Shown in pieces: positions 7,943-17,040 of a DNA stretch of 57,217 nucleotides. Below the pieces are notes generated by a model, which saw nothing but the letters and a program-made list of their open reading frames with translations, searched no databases and was not told the origin of the DNA. The translations under genes were made by a program, and so were the position numbers. Origin of the DNA: Planctomycetota bacterium (lineage in GTDB: Bacteria > Planctomycetota > E44-bin39); assembly GCA_004376375.1 (NCBI GenBank), contig SOJX01000140.1, positions 1 to 57,217 on the forward strand, written 5' to 3'. Within the stretch, counting starts at the first letter, position 1. Every line of letters begins with the position of its first letter.

Positions 7943-8029
7943 GGAGAGGTGCCGGAGCGGTCGAACGGGCCGGTTTTGAAAACCGGTGACGGGTTTACTC
8001 GTCCGCGGGTTCGAATCCCGCCCTCTCCG
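7943..8029 (+). tRNA. tRNA-Ser (anticodon UGA)
   Basis: An 87-nt class II tRNA. The 7-bp acceptor stem pairs GGAGAGG (7943-7949) with CCTCTCC (8022-8028), with G as discriminator. The anticodon arm CCGGT/ACCGG holds the loop TTTGAAA with anticodon TGA, which reads UCA and other UCN codons. There is a long variable arm, and the T-loop is TTCGAAT. CCA is not encoded. The acceptor is 7 bp and the anticodon is UGA rather than UCA, so this is not the selenocysteine tRNA. Confidence 0.96.
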
Positions 8030-8093
8030 CTTTTGTTTTTTAAGATGTGTTAATACCCCACAGTTAACCCGGCTTACCTGACTGGAGTCACGA

Positions 8094-11000
8094 ATGCTTA
8101 AGCTCGGCTCAGTGTTTAAAATGCACTTTCACGTTCAATCTGGAATTATCCGTTCTTCCCTGATTCTTCTGGTCTCATCCATAATACTAAGCGGATGCGG
8201 ACTGGCTGGAGTCGGTGTGATAGCGGCTGCGACCGGCGGCGGAGGCGGCGGCAGCGGTCCTATTCCGGCGCCGCAGAATGATGCTCCAACCGTATTCGTC
8301 ACAACACCGGGTCGTCAAGTCGGCGATATCGCGATTTCCTACAAGTTGGTGGACAATGACGCTGATAATTGTTCAATAACGGTAAAGTTCGGCATAGGCG
8401 GCGCAAGCCCCGACAATGCCGCAACTCCTGCGGCGGGCTCGGAGCCGGTAACGGGGCTTACTTCCAGTATCGCGGGCGTCAGCCACACATTTATCTGGGA
8501 CAGCCTTGCAGACGTCGGCGCGGGATATAAAACCGGGGTAAGTATTTCCATTGTCGCGACCGACGGTAAAGATAATTCCGTGGAGCAGATTACTGGCCAG
8601 TTCGAGATCGGGAACGATGCTCCGGTAGTCGAGGTTCTGACGCCGGCCGGGGTGCAGTCCGGCGACATCGCGGTCGTCTATACCGCGAAGGATACTTCAT
8701 CCGACGGTGCGAATCTCGAGATTGAATTCAGGCTGGATAACGTTTCGGCCTGGACGCCTGCGAAACCTCTGACCGGAATCCCGGTGAGCGGAATTATTAC
8801 CGCGCCCGATCCGGGCATTCAGCATGTTTTTGTGTGGGATTCTTACGACAACGTGGGCGGGGTCGGGAGCGCCGTTTCACTGGATGTTCAGGTCCGCCTG
8901 CGCTTGAACGACGTCTACGATAACGGCGCCTGGACAGAATCAACCGCATTTACAGTCAACAATAACCAGCCCCCCTTTGTGCAATTCACAAGTATCGGCG
9001 ACGTTTCCGAGGAAAAGCTTGTCGGGATTATTCCAATTCGCTACAGGCTGCTGGATGAGGAAGCGGATGTCTGCTCGGTCGTGGTCGAAGGCTCGCTCGA
9101 CGGGAGTGTGTATTTTGCGCTCGAGGAGTTCCCGGCCGGTTATGAAAACAAATCGTATTCTCAGGGCACGACGAACCTTTCCTCGAGCCAGTCCGGCGAT
9201 GAGCATCTGTTTCTCTGGCATCCCTATGCGAACCGATTATCGACGGCTTCCGGCATGTATATCCGTATCAGCGTGAGTGACGCATACAACTCCGGCAACC
9301 CGGCACAGATTTTCACGACCAAGCGCCTGAGCTACAGGCAGAACGGTTCGCCTCAGGACGGGCGCTTACTGACGGACACGAATTCCCCGTTATGTATGGC
9401 GTCGGGAGACTTTAATAACGACGGGATCGATGATCTGATCGTTGGTAACAACGCCTGGGACAACTGCAGTATATTCGCGGGTAAACTCGGGAACCTCCCA
9501 TCGGATGGAGACGGTGTAACTGTAAACGCAGGCGCAAGACCGAGCAAGATATGCGTAGGTGACTTTGATAATGACGGGATCGCCGATTTCATGATTGTCC
9601 GGCAGGCAACCCTGCACTGTTACGTTTACAGGGGGAAAGACCTGGCTTTTCCGACAGGAGATCCACCGTGGATACTCGAAACCGGATCAGAGCCGGCAGA
9701 CGGCGTTGTCGGCGATTTCAATGGCGACGGAATCGATGATTTCGGTATCAGCAGCAAAAACGACCTTTCCGTAAAACTTTACCTCGGCGTAAACGGAAGC
9801 CTGCCATCAAATACATCCGCTATTGATCTGCCCACGGGGAACTATGCGAGAATCACCGCGGCGGGTGACATAAACAACGATGGAATCGACGACCTGGTGG
9901 CGCTGAATTCCTATGACAACGACTGCACGATTTTTCCGGGCAAGACCGGGACCGGCCCATCGGGGGGCGACGGGTTCAACCTGCCCACCAACGACATGCC
10001 CAGCGCTATATGCTTCGGAGATTTCAACGGCGACGGGCTTCTGGATTTTGCCATATCCTGTGCCTATTCAAACAATATCATCGTATACGAAGGCAAAACC
10101 GGTGAATTCCCGGGACCGGCGGATGGAATATCGCTTGATGCAGGGAACAGGCCTTTCGGCATAGGCACGGGCGATTTCAACGGTGACGGGATTGACGATA
10201 TGGTGGTGACAAATATCGTGGGCGGAACGCTTACCATCTATGCGGGCCAGGAAGGCGCAATGCCTCAGAACGGGCAGGGGATTTTTGTCAGCGTGAACAG
10301 CCTTCCCACTGCATACATAATAGACGATTTCAACAACGATGGCCTGGATGATATTATCGTCATGGCTACAAACGTCCGCTTTTATGCAGGCATGGCCGGG
10401 CTGTTCTTCAGTGAAGATGACGCGGTCCTGCTTCCTCTGCAGGGTACTGCAAGAGTAATTACTGCTGGAGATTTCAACGGCGATGGAATCAGCGATGTCG
10501 CTTTCAGGAGTTTGTTCAACACGGCAGTGTACGCCGGTTATCAGATGACGGCGCCGAAAGCAGATGAAGAACATACTTTCCCCGCCGGAAGATTACCATG
10601 GAGAGGAGAAGTATGCGATATCAATAACGACGGCGTAGACGACATAGTAACCGCTAATTATGTGGGAAAGACCCTCACCGTCCAGCCGGGAAAGGCCGGC
10701 GCTTTCCCGTTAAGTCTTGACGCGGTCAACCTTACGGCAGAGTTCGGGCCGGTCTGGGTCGCCTCGGGCGATTTTAACATGGACGGCATAGACGACATCG
10801 CCGCCTTGGCGGGTATCCTCGATAACCAGACTGCCATGCTTTTCGCAGGAAAAGACGGCGAACTGCCTCTCGATGGCGAAGCCACCTATGTGGACGTTCC
10901 TGCCGGCACCGCCGACGTTGCAGTCGGCGACTTCAACGACGACGGCATTGCCGACCTTCTCACGGGAACAGGTGAACCCGCGGGCGAAGAATTCATCCTC

Positions 11001-12296
11001 TATCCGGGTAAATCCGGCCAGATGCCTCTGGGCAACGAGGGAATTACATATTTCGGACCTGTCGCATTCGGCGGTTCGCCGCGCCTTGCCTTCGCGGTCG
11101 GAGATTATAATTGCGACGGGATAGATGATTTCGCATCAGCGAATTTCTATGGCGATGACACAACTATTCTTGCCGGACAATCGGGCGCGTTCCCGATGGA
11201 ATGCCAGAGCGTTATCCTTCCGACAAGATCGGGTCCGGCATACGTGGTGACCGGAGACTTCAACAGCGATGGGATTGATGACCTCATATTCGCCCACGAG
11301 ACTACGAAAGATATACTAATTTATCCGGGGCAGGACGGCGGTATGCCGAAAGCGGCCGACGGGATATTACTTCCTCCGATTCCTCTGGGTGGGACGCCTT
11401 ACGCAATGGACGTCGGGGATTTCAATGCAGACGGCATCGACGACATGATAGTCGTGCACGAAGCTGCCGGCAGCAGCAACGCCTCCGTTTACTTCGGCCG
11501 TCTAGGTAACTTCCCAATCCTCGGCGCAGATATCACCGTGCCCCTTGACACAGGACCGGAAGACGTAATCTCGCTCGACATAAATGGGGATGGAATCGAT
11601 GACTTCGTCACCGCTAACGGCATGGCGAAAACCCAGACAGTCTACCTGGGAAGACCGGACCAGAACATGATTCCGCTGACGCGAACAACGCTGGCCAGCG
11701 GAGAAAACCCGCATTCGCTCAATGTTATGGATGCGAACGGGGATGGCCTGAAGACATTTGTTGCCCTCGACAGGGATGCCGCTCAATGCATCATGTACAA
11801 AAGATTCCTCTGCAGCCCGTGCCTGACCTTCATGCTGACTCCGCAGGCGGTCATACGGAAATGGAAAAATGATTACTGGCGATTAAGCGTTTCAATTCCC
11901 GCCGGCGCCGTTACGGAAAATGAAGTCGCATATATGATGCATGTAGATTACCTGGATCTGCCCGAGCGGTCGGCGGTCGGCAGGTACTATCGCCACGCCT
12001 CTACGGCTGTCAAGTTTATGCCGGAAACGCTGGCCTTCCAGGGCGGCAATAAGGTTACCGTTACGATGCCGTTCCTCGATGGGATTTCGCAGGCTGATAT
12101 CGACTACGCGAAGTCCAAGGACATCGTACGCGTTTACCGCTGGGAGCGCGAGATCGACAACGGCGACGGTACTTTTGGAAAACTGGCCGATATATCAGCC
12201 GGTAATATTACGGAAATAGATATCGATAAACGCACTGTCACGTTCACTACTGACCGTCTTGGAGTATTCCAGCTCGGAATCGAATATGTTCCATGA
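8094..12296 (+). CDS. Large lipoprotein with FG-GAP/VCBS calcium-binding repeats
   Basis: A 1400-residue lipoprotein. The signal peptide ends in the lipobox 'LSGC' near residue 35, followed by a Gly-rich linker. Residues about 60-440 hold three copies of a 95-130 residue beta-sandwich unit ('SYKLVDNDADNCSI ... HTFIWDSLADVG'), also found in the lipoprotein at 19173-21980. Residues about 440-1210 hold some 15 FG-GAP/VCBS repeats with calcium loops such as 'GDFNNDGIDDLIV', expected to fold as integrin-like beta-propellers. The last 190 residues form a separate beta-rich domain. This is a surface or extracellular adhesive/matrix protein; partner unknown. The frame is clean throughout. Confidence 0.88.
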   Translation: MLKLGSVFKMHFHVQSGIIRSSLILLVSSIILSGCGLAGVGVIAAATGGGGGGSGPIPAPQNDAPTVFVTTPGRQVGDIAISYKLVDNDADNCSITVKFGIGGASPDNAATPAAGSEPVTGLTSSIAGVSHTFIWDSLADVGAGYKTGVSISIVATDGKDNSVEQITGQFEIGNDAPVVEVLTPAGVQSGDIAVVYTAKDTSSDGANLEIEFRLDNVSAWTPAKPLTGIPVSGIITAPDPGIQHVFVWDSYDNVGGVGSAVSLDVQVRLRLNDVYDNGAWTESTAFTVNNNQPPFVQFTSIGDVSEEKLVGIIPIRYRLLDEEADVCSVVVEGSLDGSVYFALEEFPAGYENKSYSQGTTNLSSSQSGDEHLFLWHPYANRLSTASGMYIRISVSDAYNSGNPAQIFTTKRLSYRQNGSPQDGRLLTDTNSPLCMASGDFNNDGIDDLIVGNNAWDNCSIFAGKLGNLPSDGDGVTVNAGARPSKICVGDFDNDGIADFMIVRQATLHCYVYRGKDLAFPTGDPPWILETGSEPADGVVGDFNGDGIDDFGISSKNDLSVKLYLGVNGSLPSNTSAIDLPTGNYARITAAGDINNDGIDDLVALNSYDNDCTIFPGKTGTGPSGGDGFNLPTNDMPSAICFGDFNGDGLLDFAISCAYSNNIIVYEGKTGEFPGPADGISLDAGNRPFGIGTGDFNGDGIDDMVVTNIVGGTLTIYAGQEGAMPQNGQGIFVSVNSLPTAYIIDDFNNDGLDDIIVMATNVRFYAGMAGLFFSEDDAVLLPLQGTARVITAGDFNGDGISDVAFRSLFNTAVYAGYQMTAPKADEEHTFPAGRLPWRGEVCDINNDGVDDIVTANYVGKTLTVQPGKAGAFPLSLDAVNLTAEFGPVWVASGDFNMDGIDDIAALAGILDNQTAMLFAGKDGELPLDGEATYVDVPAGTADVAVGDFNDDGIADLLTGTGEPAGEEFILYPGKSGQMPLGNEGITYFGPVAFGGSPRLAFAVGDYNCDGIDDFASANFYGDDTTILAGQSGAFPMECQSVILPTRSGPAYVVTGDFNSDGIDDLIFAHETTKDILIYPGQDGGMPKAADGILLPPIPLGGTPYAMDVGDFNADGIDDMIVVHEAAGSSNASVYFGRLGNFPILGADITVPLDTGPEDVISLDINGDGIDDFVTANGMAKTQTVYLGRPDQNMIPLTRTTLASGENPHSLNVMDANGDGLKTFVALDRDAAQCIMYKRFLCSPCLTFMLTPQAVIRKWKNDYWRLSVSIPAGAVTENEVAYMMHVDYLDLPERSAVGRYYRHASTAVKFMPETLAFQGGNKVTVTMPFLDGISQADIDYAKSKDIVRVYRWEREIDNGDGTFGKLADISAGNITEIDIDKRTVTFTTDRLGVFQLGIEYVP

Positions 12297-12358
12297 CTTT
12301 CCGGGCCGGATTATGAAGTACGATACGGGCGCGCCCCATAACCTGATATAAAATAAAT

Positions 12359-13294
12359 ATGGCGTTTGATAAAAGAGAATCGGCCTGCCTGCGGGTTCCC
12401 GATATCACGACGATGCGCGAGCTGCGGCGCGTGACATGGGTCGGTCTGATTGCGAATCTTTTCCTGTCCTCGCTGAAATTCGTCGGTGGCATATTCGGGA
12501 AGAGCCAGGCGGTCGTGGCTGACGCGGTCCACAGCCTTTCGGACAGCACGACCGACGTTGCGATTCTGGTGGGGATTCGATACTGGTTGAAACCTCCCGA
12601 CGATTGTCATCCCTACGGCCACAGGCGCATCGAGACCCTTGTGACGATTACAATCGGTCTGCTGCTGGTCGGGGTGGCGGCCGGACTTGCCTATAACGGG
12701 CTTGTAACCCTGCAGGAGAAACATTCATCCGGCCCGAACTGGATCGCCTTTGTGGCGGCGGCCGTGTCGATTGTATGCAAAGAATTTCTTTACCACTGGA
12801 CGGTCGCGGCCGGCAGGCGGCACAAGTCGCCGGCGGTTATCGCGAACGCGTGGCACCACCGCTCGGACGCACTGAGCTCCATACCGGCCGCGATGGCCGT
12901 TCTGGGCGCGGCATTGTATCCGACATGGATCTTCCTCGACCACGTCGGCGCGGTCGTCGTCTCGGTCTTTATTCTGCAGGCCGCGTGGAAAATCATGTGG
13001 CCGGCGCTCAGGGAGATTGTCGACGCGGGCGCTTCCGAGCGTGATTGCGAGAAGATCAAGACGATCGCCCTCGGCATCGAAGGCGTGAACGACGTCCATG
13101 CAATCCGCGCGCGCTACCTCGGCTCCGGGTTGCAGGCGGACCTCCACATTACGGTTGACGGCAACAAGACCGTGCGCGAGGGCCACGACCTTTCCGAGAA
13201 GGTGAAGGAGATGCTGCTGGCGAACGGTCCGGACGTGATAGACGTTGTCGTGCACCTTGAACCAGCGGAAGAAAGTATGAAGTATGAAGGATGA
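12359..13294 (+). CDS. Cation diffusion facilitator family transporter
   Basis: A 311-residue inner-membrane divalent cation/proton antiporter (Zn, Fe, Mn or Cd export). There are six predicted membrane helices. The paired metal sites are 'ADAVHSLSDSTTD' in helix 2 and 'ANAWHHRSDALSS' in helix 5 (HxxxD-type), and 'HPYGHRRIE' is the conserved loop. The C-terminal cytosolic ferredoxin-like domain is present ('ALGIEGVNDVHAIRARYLGSGLQADLHI'). A TATAAA-like box lies only about 10 bp before the ATG at 12359 and no ribosome site is visible, so the transcript may be leaderless or the true start may lie slightly downstream. The last residues (ESMKYEG) are encoded by the GAAGTAT heptamer repeat. Confidence 0.92.
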   Translation: MAFDKRESACLRVPDITTMRELRRVTWVGLIANLFLSSLKFVGGIFGKSQAVVADAVHSLSDSTTDVAILVGIRYWLKPPDDCHPYGHRRIETLVTITIGLLLVGVAAGLAYNGLVTLQEKHSSGPNWIAFVAAAVSIVCKEFLYHWTVAAGRRHKSPAVIANAWHHRSDALSSIPAAMAVLGAALYPTWIFLDHVGAVVVSVFILQAAWKIMWPALREIVDAGASERDCEKIKTIALGIEGVNDVHAIRARYLGSGLQADLHITVDGNKTVREGHDLSEKVKEMLLANGPDVIDVVVHLEPAEESMKYEG

Positions 13295-13316
13295 AGTATG
13301 AAGTTTCATCCTTATT
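13274..13316. repeat. GAAGTAT/GAAGGAT heptamer repeat overlapping the 3' end of the CDF gene
   Basis: Tandem words GAAGTAT, GAAGTAT, GAAGGAT, GAAGTAT begin 20 bp inside the CDF coding region, provide its TGA stop, and are followed by the complementary TTTCATCCTT. They lie between two convergent genes, where they could act as a weak bidirectional terminator. Confidence 0.7.
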
Positions 13317-13324
13317 AGTGATTG

Positions 13325-15004
13325 CTATTTCGGTTTTTCCGGGGTTGTTTCGGTCGTGCCTTCGGGATTCTCTGCAGACTTATCGGGCGGGTCGGCGGGA
13401 TTCCGGCCGGGGCCCAGGATTCCGCGGCGCTCGAGCAGCGCACCCTCCAGGCGGTAGAGCTCCACCATCGACTTCAGGTATTCGACAATCGTCCTGATTT
13501 CCGAAATCCGGCTCGCGACGAGGTCGCGCTCCGCCTGCGCGACGAGAATCGTGGTCGATTTCCCGACGCGGAACTTTTCCACCTCCGCCTTGTGTGTTTC
13601 TTCCCTGTGTTTTCGCGTCGCGGCCGATGCGGTTACCTGTTCTTTTGCGCGGTTGACTTCGATATAAGCGGAGCGGACGTCGACCTCGATAAGCTGCTCG
13701 AGGTTTCTGAGAGATTCTTTCGCCTGCTCGAGGTTGAATCGCGCGCTTCGGTGGCTTGCCCGCGCGCTCCGGTTTCGGACGGGGAATTCGAAGGAAATGC
13801 CGCCGGAGATGCCGTAGCTGTCCTCGTCGCTGATGTTCGAAAACGACGTGGCGAACGAATCGGCGTAACCGCTCTTACCGAGCGTGATGAATAAATCAAG
13901 TCTCGGCAGGAGGCCGTTTCTGGTCTTGACGATTTCCAGCTCCTGGCGCTTGATCTGGAGCCGCGCCTGGTTCATCTCGGGCCGCATTCTCATTGCGACC
14001 TTGACGTAGGACTCGACGTCGTCGAGCTTGATTTCAGGGACGGCGGGTTGATTCCTGAGATTTACTTCACGCGACCAGGTATTCCCGCCCGGGGGGTTGA
14101 GCATTCTGAGCAGGCGAAGGCGCGTTTTGGCAAGGTCGCTTCGCGCGTCGATGAGTGCGCTTTTTCTACTTGCAGCTTCGGCCTCGGCGGCGGCGAGCTC
14201 CACGCCCGCAAGTTTCCCGATTTTTATTCTTTCTTTCGTTTCGGAAAGCTGCTGTTGGGCGATTTTGAGCGAGTCGGAATAGATTTCTATGTTCCGCTTC
14301 GCGAGTACGTAGTCCCAGTATGTCCTCTCCACGTTTGCAACGAGTGATTCGGCAAAACCGCGAAGCTCGTATTGCGATACCAGCGTATCGATGCGGGCCT
14401 GGCGGAGGCGGGCGAGGTTTACATCGGTGCCTGCGCCCTGAAGGAGGGCCTGCGTAAACGTCAACCCGGCACGGCTCCTGTGCTCGTCGCTGTACATACT
14501 TGACAGCGTGCGGGCGGTGGAGAGCTCCAGGCTTACGTCGGTGCCGCCTGCGAAGCGCTTCGAAAGGCCGACGCCCGCGTCCGTTGAGCGGCTCACGCTG
14601 TTTGTATAACCGCCGCTGCTGGTAGTGTCCTTTTCCGTCCGGCTTCGGGAAGCGCCGACGTCGGCGGTGACCGTCGTGTCGAAAGCCGAGCTTTCGATTT
14701 TTTCCCGTGTTTTCCTGATTGCCGGGTTCATGCGCTCGATAAGGAATTCCCGGTTGTTCTCGAGCGCCATAAGTATCGCGTCGTTGACGGAAAGGTCGAG
14801 CGGTCCGGCCGGCAGTTCAGCAGATTTCTCGGCGGAAGGTGCTTTTTCAAGCTGTCGGCCCGCACCTGTTTTTTTCCCCCCAGGGTACCAGAGCTCGTCT
14901 CCGAGAGGTTTTTCGACCGGGGTGCAGGCTGGAAGAAGCGCCCACGACGCACAGAGCAGCAGCAGGGCAAGGGTGCGAATCCGTCCGTGATTTCTGTTAT
15001 TCAT
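13325..15004 (-). CDS. TolC-family outer membrane efflux lipoprotein
   Basis: A 559-residue outer-membrane channel subunit of the OEP/TolC family, the exit duct of the tripartite pump encoded by this operon. The signal peptide ends in 'LLPAC', so it is lipid-anchored like OprM/CusC. Two OEP repeats with long coiled-coil helices follow: about residues 75-290 ('NDAILMALENNREFLIERMNPAIRKTREK', 'SAFDTTVTADVGASRSRTEKD') and 300-540, ending 'EYLKSMVELYRLEGALLERRGI'. A Pro/Glu/Lys-rich tail follows. Its ATG overlaps the end of the permease gene by 8 nt, so it is the last gene of the operon and translationally coupled. Confidence 0.92.
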   Translation of the reverse strand: MNNRNHGRIRTLALLLLCASWALLPACTPVEKPLGDELWYPGGKKTGAGRQLEKAPSAEKSAELPAGPLDLSVNDAILMALENNREFLIERMNPAIRKTREKIESSAFDTTVTADVGASRSRTEKDTTSSGGYTNSVSRSTDAGVGLSKRFAGGTDVSLELSTARTLSSMYSDEHRSRAGLTFTQALLQGAGTDVNLARLRQARIDTLVSQYELRGFAESLVANVERTYWDYVLAKRNIEIYSDSLKIAQQQLSETKERIKIGKLAGVELAAAEAEAASRKSALIDARSDLAKTRLRLLRMLNPPGGNTWSREVNLRNQPAVPEIKLDDVESYVKVAMRMRPEMNQARLQIKRQELEIVKTRNGLLPRLDLFITLGKSGYADSFATSFSNISDEDSYGISGGISFEFPVRNRSARASHRSARFNLEQAKESLRNLEQLIEVDVRSAYIEVNRAKEQVTASAATRKHREETHKAEVEKFRVGKSTTILVAQAERDLVASRISEIRTIVEYLKSMVELYRLEGALLERRGILGPGRNPADPPDKSAENPEGTTETTPEKPK

Positions 15005-16202
15005 ATCGTAGCGCCTCTATCGGGTCGAGTTTTGCGGCACGGCGCGCCGGGTAGTATCCGAAAAATATTCCAACCGCGGCCGAGACGGAAAGGGCGAGAA
15101 TAACGCTTTGCGGTTCCACCACGGTGCTAAATTCCATCATGCTCACGATCCTTGCGATCCCGAAGCCGAGCGCTACACCCAGCAACCCGCCGACGCCGCT
15201 TACGATAAGCGACTCGATGAGGAACTGGCGGAGGATGTCGCGGTCTTTCGCGCCGACGGCCTTGCGCACGCCTATCTCGCGTGTCCTCTCAGTCACCGTA
15301 ACGAGCATGATGTTCATTATCCCGATGCCGCCGACGAGAAGTGAGATGCTCGCGATTCCGCCGAGGAGGATGGTGAAGGTTTTTGCAAAGCTTGTAAGCA
15401 TTTCGCGGATATCGGCCTGGTCGCGGACGCTGAAATCGTTGTCCTGCTCCGGCTGCAGCCGGTGGCGCTTGCGCATGAGTACGGCTATATCGTCGATGAC
15501 CTTCTTGCTGTCAGCCTTATCGGTAATTTGGATGTCGATTTCGCGGACATTGGCGACGCCGAGCACCTGTTTCATCGCGGTGGAGAGCGGGATTATCGCC
15601 CTTTCGTCGGGGTTGAACCATCCGCGGTCGCCTTTCTCCTTCATCACGCCGATAACGCGGAAGTTGATGCCGTTTATTTTTATCATTTCTCCGATGGGGT
15701 CGTTTTCCTCAAAGAGTTTTTTGGCGGTTTCCGAGCCCAGGACTGCGACGCGGGCCATTCTTTCCGACTCGATTTCGGTGAATGCTCTGCCTTTTTCAAT
15801 TTCGAAATTGCGCATCGGGAAATATGTAATTGTGGTGCCGATAATCGAGTTGCTGGTGTTCTTGTTGAAATACTTGAGTTGCCCGCCGCGGCTCACGACC
15901 GGGGCCACGGCTTTGATGTTGCTTATCTGCTTCAGAACGGCTTCCGCGTCCTGCAAGGTAAGGTTCTGGTGGGTTCCGGTCGTGACTCCGTGGTGTCTGC
16001 GCTGGCCAGGCCTGAGGTACAGGAGGTTCGTGCCCATCGACGAAACCCTGTCCAGCATGTTCTGCTTGGCGCCGGCGCCGAGCGCGAGCATCGAGATGAC
16101 CGCGCCGACGCCGATTATGATGCCCAGCATCGCCAGGAACGACCTGAGCTTGTTTGCGTAGAGGCTTTTGAGGGCGAGTTTTATTGTCGTCCAGATAAGC
16201 AT
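14997..16202 (-). CDS. MacB-like ABC transporter permease (FtsX fold)
   Basis: A 401-residue permease with the MacB arrangement: one N-terminal helix ('FLAMLGIIIGVGAVISMLALGAGA'), a periplasmic MacB_PCD domain of about 220 residues, then three membrane helices of the FtsX domain ('IASISLLVGGIGIMNIMLVTVTERTREIGVRKAVGA'). It ends 'ARRAAKLDPIEALRYE', the family signature. The ATPase is a separate gene here, unlike E. coli MacB where both are fused. It should work mechanotransmission-style with the adaptor and the TolC-like channel. It is separated from the ATPase gene by a heptamer repeat block. Confidence 0.93.
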   Translation of the reverse strand: MLIWTTIKLALKSLYANKLRSFLAMLGIIIGVGAVISMLALGAGAKQNMLDRVSSMGTNLLYLRPGQRRHHGVTTGTHQNLTLQDAEAVLKQISNIKAVAPVVSRGGQLKYFNKNTSNSIIGTTITYFPMRNFEIEKGRAFTEIESERMARVAVLGSETAKKLFEENDPIGEMIKINGINFRVIGVMKEKGDRGWFNPDERAIIPLSTAMKQVLGVANVREIDIQITDKADSKKVIDDIAVLMRKRHRLQPEQDNDFSVRDQADIREMLTSFAKTFTILLGGIASISLLVGGIGIMNIMLVTVTERTREIGVRKAVGAKDRDILRQFLIESLIVSGVGGLLGVALGFGIARIVSMMEFSTVVEPQSVILALSVSAAVGIFFGYYPARRAAKLDPIEALRYE

Positions 16203-16207
16203 GGGAA

Positions 16208-16370
16208 GTACCTTAAGAAGTACCGAGTAACGAGTAACGAGTAACGAGTACCGAGTACCGAGTACCGAGTACCGAGTACCAAGTAACGAGTAACGAGTAA
16301 CGAGTATCGAGTGAAGAGTACTGCAATTATATATTACTCAAAACTCGGAACTCGATACTCGAAACTTCTT
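16208..16370. repeat. CGAGTAA/CGAGTAC heptamer repeat array inside the efflux operon
   Basis: About 16 near-identical 7-base words (CGAGTAA, CGAGTAC, CGAGTAT) run from about 16222 to 16320, then partly complementary words (ACTCGGA, ACTCGAT, ACTCGAA) follow at 16342-16366. On the coding strand the block starts directly after the ATPase stop codon and ends just before the permease start. It can fold into an imperfect hairpin and could tune the ATPase:permease ratio. Confidence 0.8.
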
Positions 16371-16371
16371 C

Positions 16372-17040
16372 CTAGTCTCCGATTGACTCGACGACTTTCC
16401 CGTCGACGAGTTTGATGCGCCGCTTGCACATCTCGGCGATTTCCGCTTCATGTGTTACGATGATAATTGTCCGGCCTTCACCGTTGAGTGATTCGAAAAG
16501 CTCTATGATTTCTATGCTGATTTTGCTGTCCAGGTTGCCGGTCGGCTCGTCGGCGAGGATAATCGCGGGGTTTGTTACGAGCGCCCTTGCGACCGAGACC
16601 CTCTGGCGCTGCCCGCCGGAGAGCTGGTTCGGCTCGTGTTTCATCCTGTCGCCAAGGCCGACCTTTTCAAGGGCAACTTTCGCCATCGCGCGCGGGTTAC
16701 TTTCTCCCGCGTAGAGGAGGGGGAGCTCGACGTTTTCCAGCGCCGACATGCGCGGCAGCAGGTTGAATGTCTGGAAGACGAATCCGATTTTCTGGTTGCG
16801 GATTTCCGCGAGACGGTTCTTTTTCAGCTTTGAAACGTCTTCCCCGTCGAGGAAATAATCGCCGGAGTCGGGCGTGTCGAGGCATCCGAGGATGTTCATG
16901 AGCGTGGACTTGCCGCTTCCGGAGGCGCCGGTTATGGCGAACATTTCGCCTTCGTCGATTTTGATGCTTACGTCGTCGAGCGCGTTTATCGTGTCCCCGC
17001 CGAGGACGTAGGTTTTTGTAATTGCCCTGGTTTCGATCAT
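16372..17040 (-). CDS. ABC transporter ATP-binding protein (MacB/LolD-like)
   Basis: A 222-residue nucleotide-binding domain. It has Walker A 'GASGSGKST', Q-loop 'GFVFQTFNLLP', signature 'LSGGQRQRVSVARAL', Walker B 'IILADEPTGNLD' and the switch His in 'IIVTHEAEIAE'. The length equals the standalone LolD/MacB ATPase group. The start at 17040 overlaps the adaptor stop as ATGA; the 30 upstream residues of the open frame belong to the adaptor's coding region in another frame. It energises the permease at 14997-16202. Confidence 0.95.
   Translation of the reverse strand: MIETRAITKTYVLGGDTINALDDVSIKIDEGEMFAITGASGSGKSTLMNILGCLDTPDSGDYFLDGEDVSKLKKNRLAEIRNQKIGFVFQTFNLLPRMSALENVELPLLYAGESNPRAMAKVALEKVGLGDRMKHEPNQLSGGQRQRVSVARALVTNPAIILADEPTGNLDSKISIEIIELFESLNGEGRTIIIVTHEAEIAEMCKRRIKLVDGKVVESIGD

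Noticed and set aside
7943..8029. tRNA-Sec (selC)
   Set aside because: The anticodon is UGA, which reads serine codons, not UCA, and the acceptor stem has 7 rather than 8 bp.
16208..16370. CRISPR array
   Set aside because: The repeats are 7 bases long, contiguous and without spacers, and no cas genes are present.
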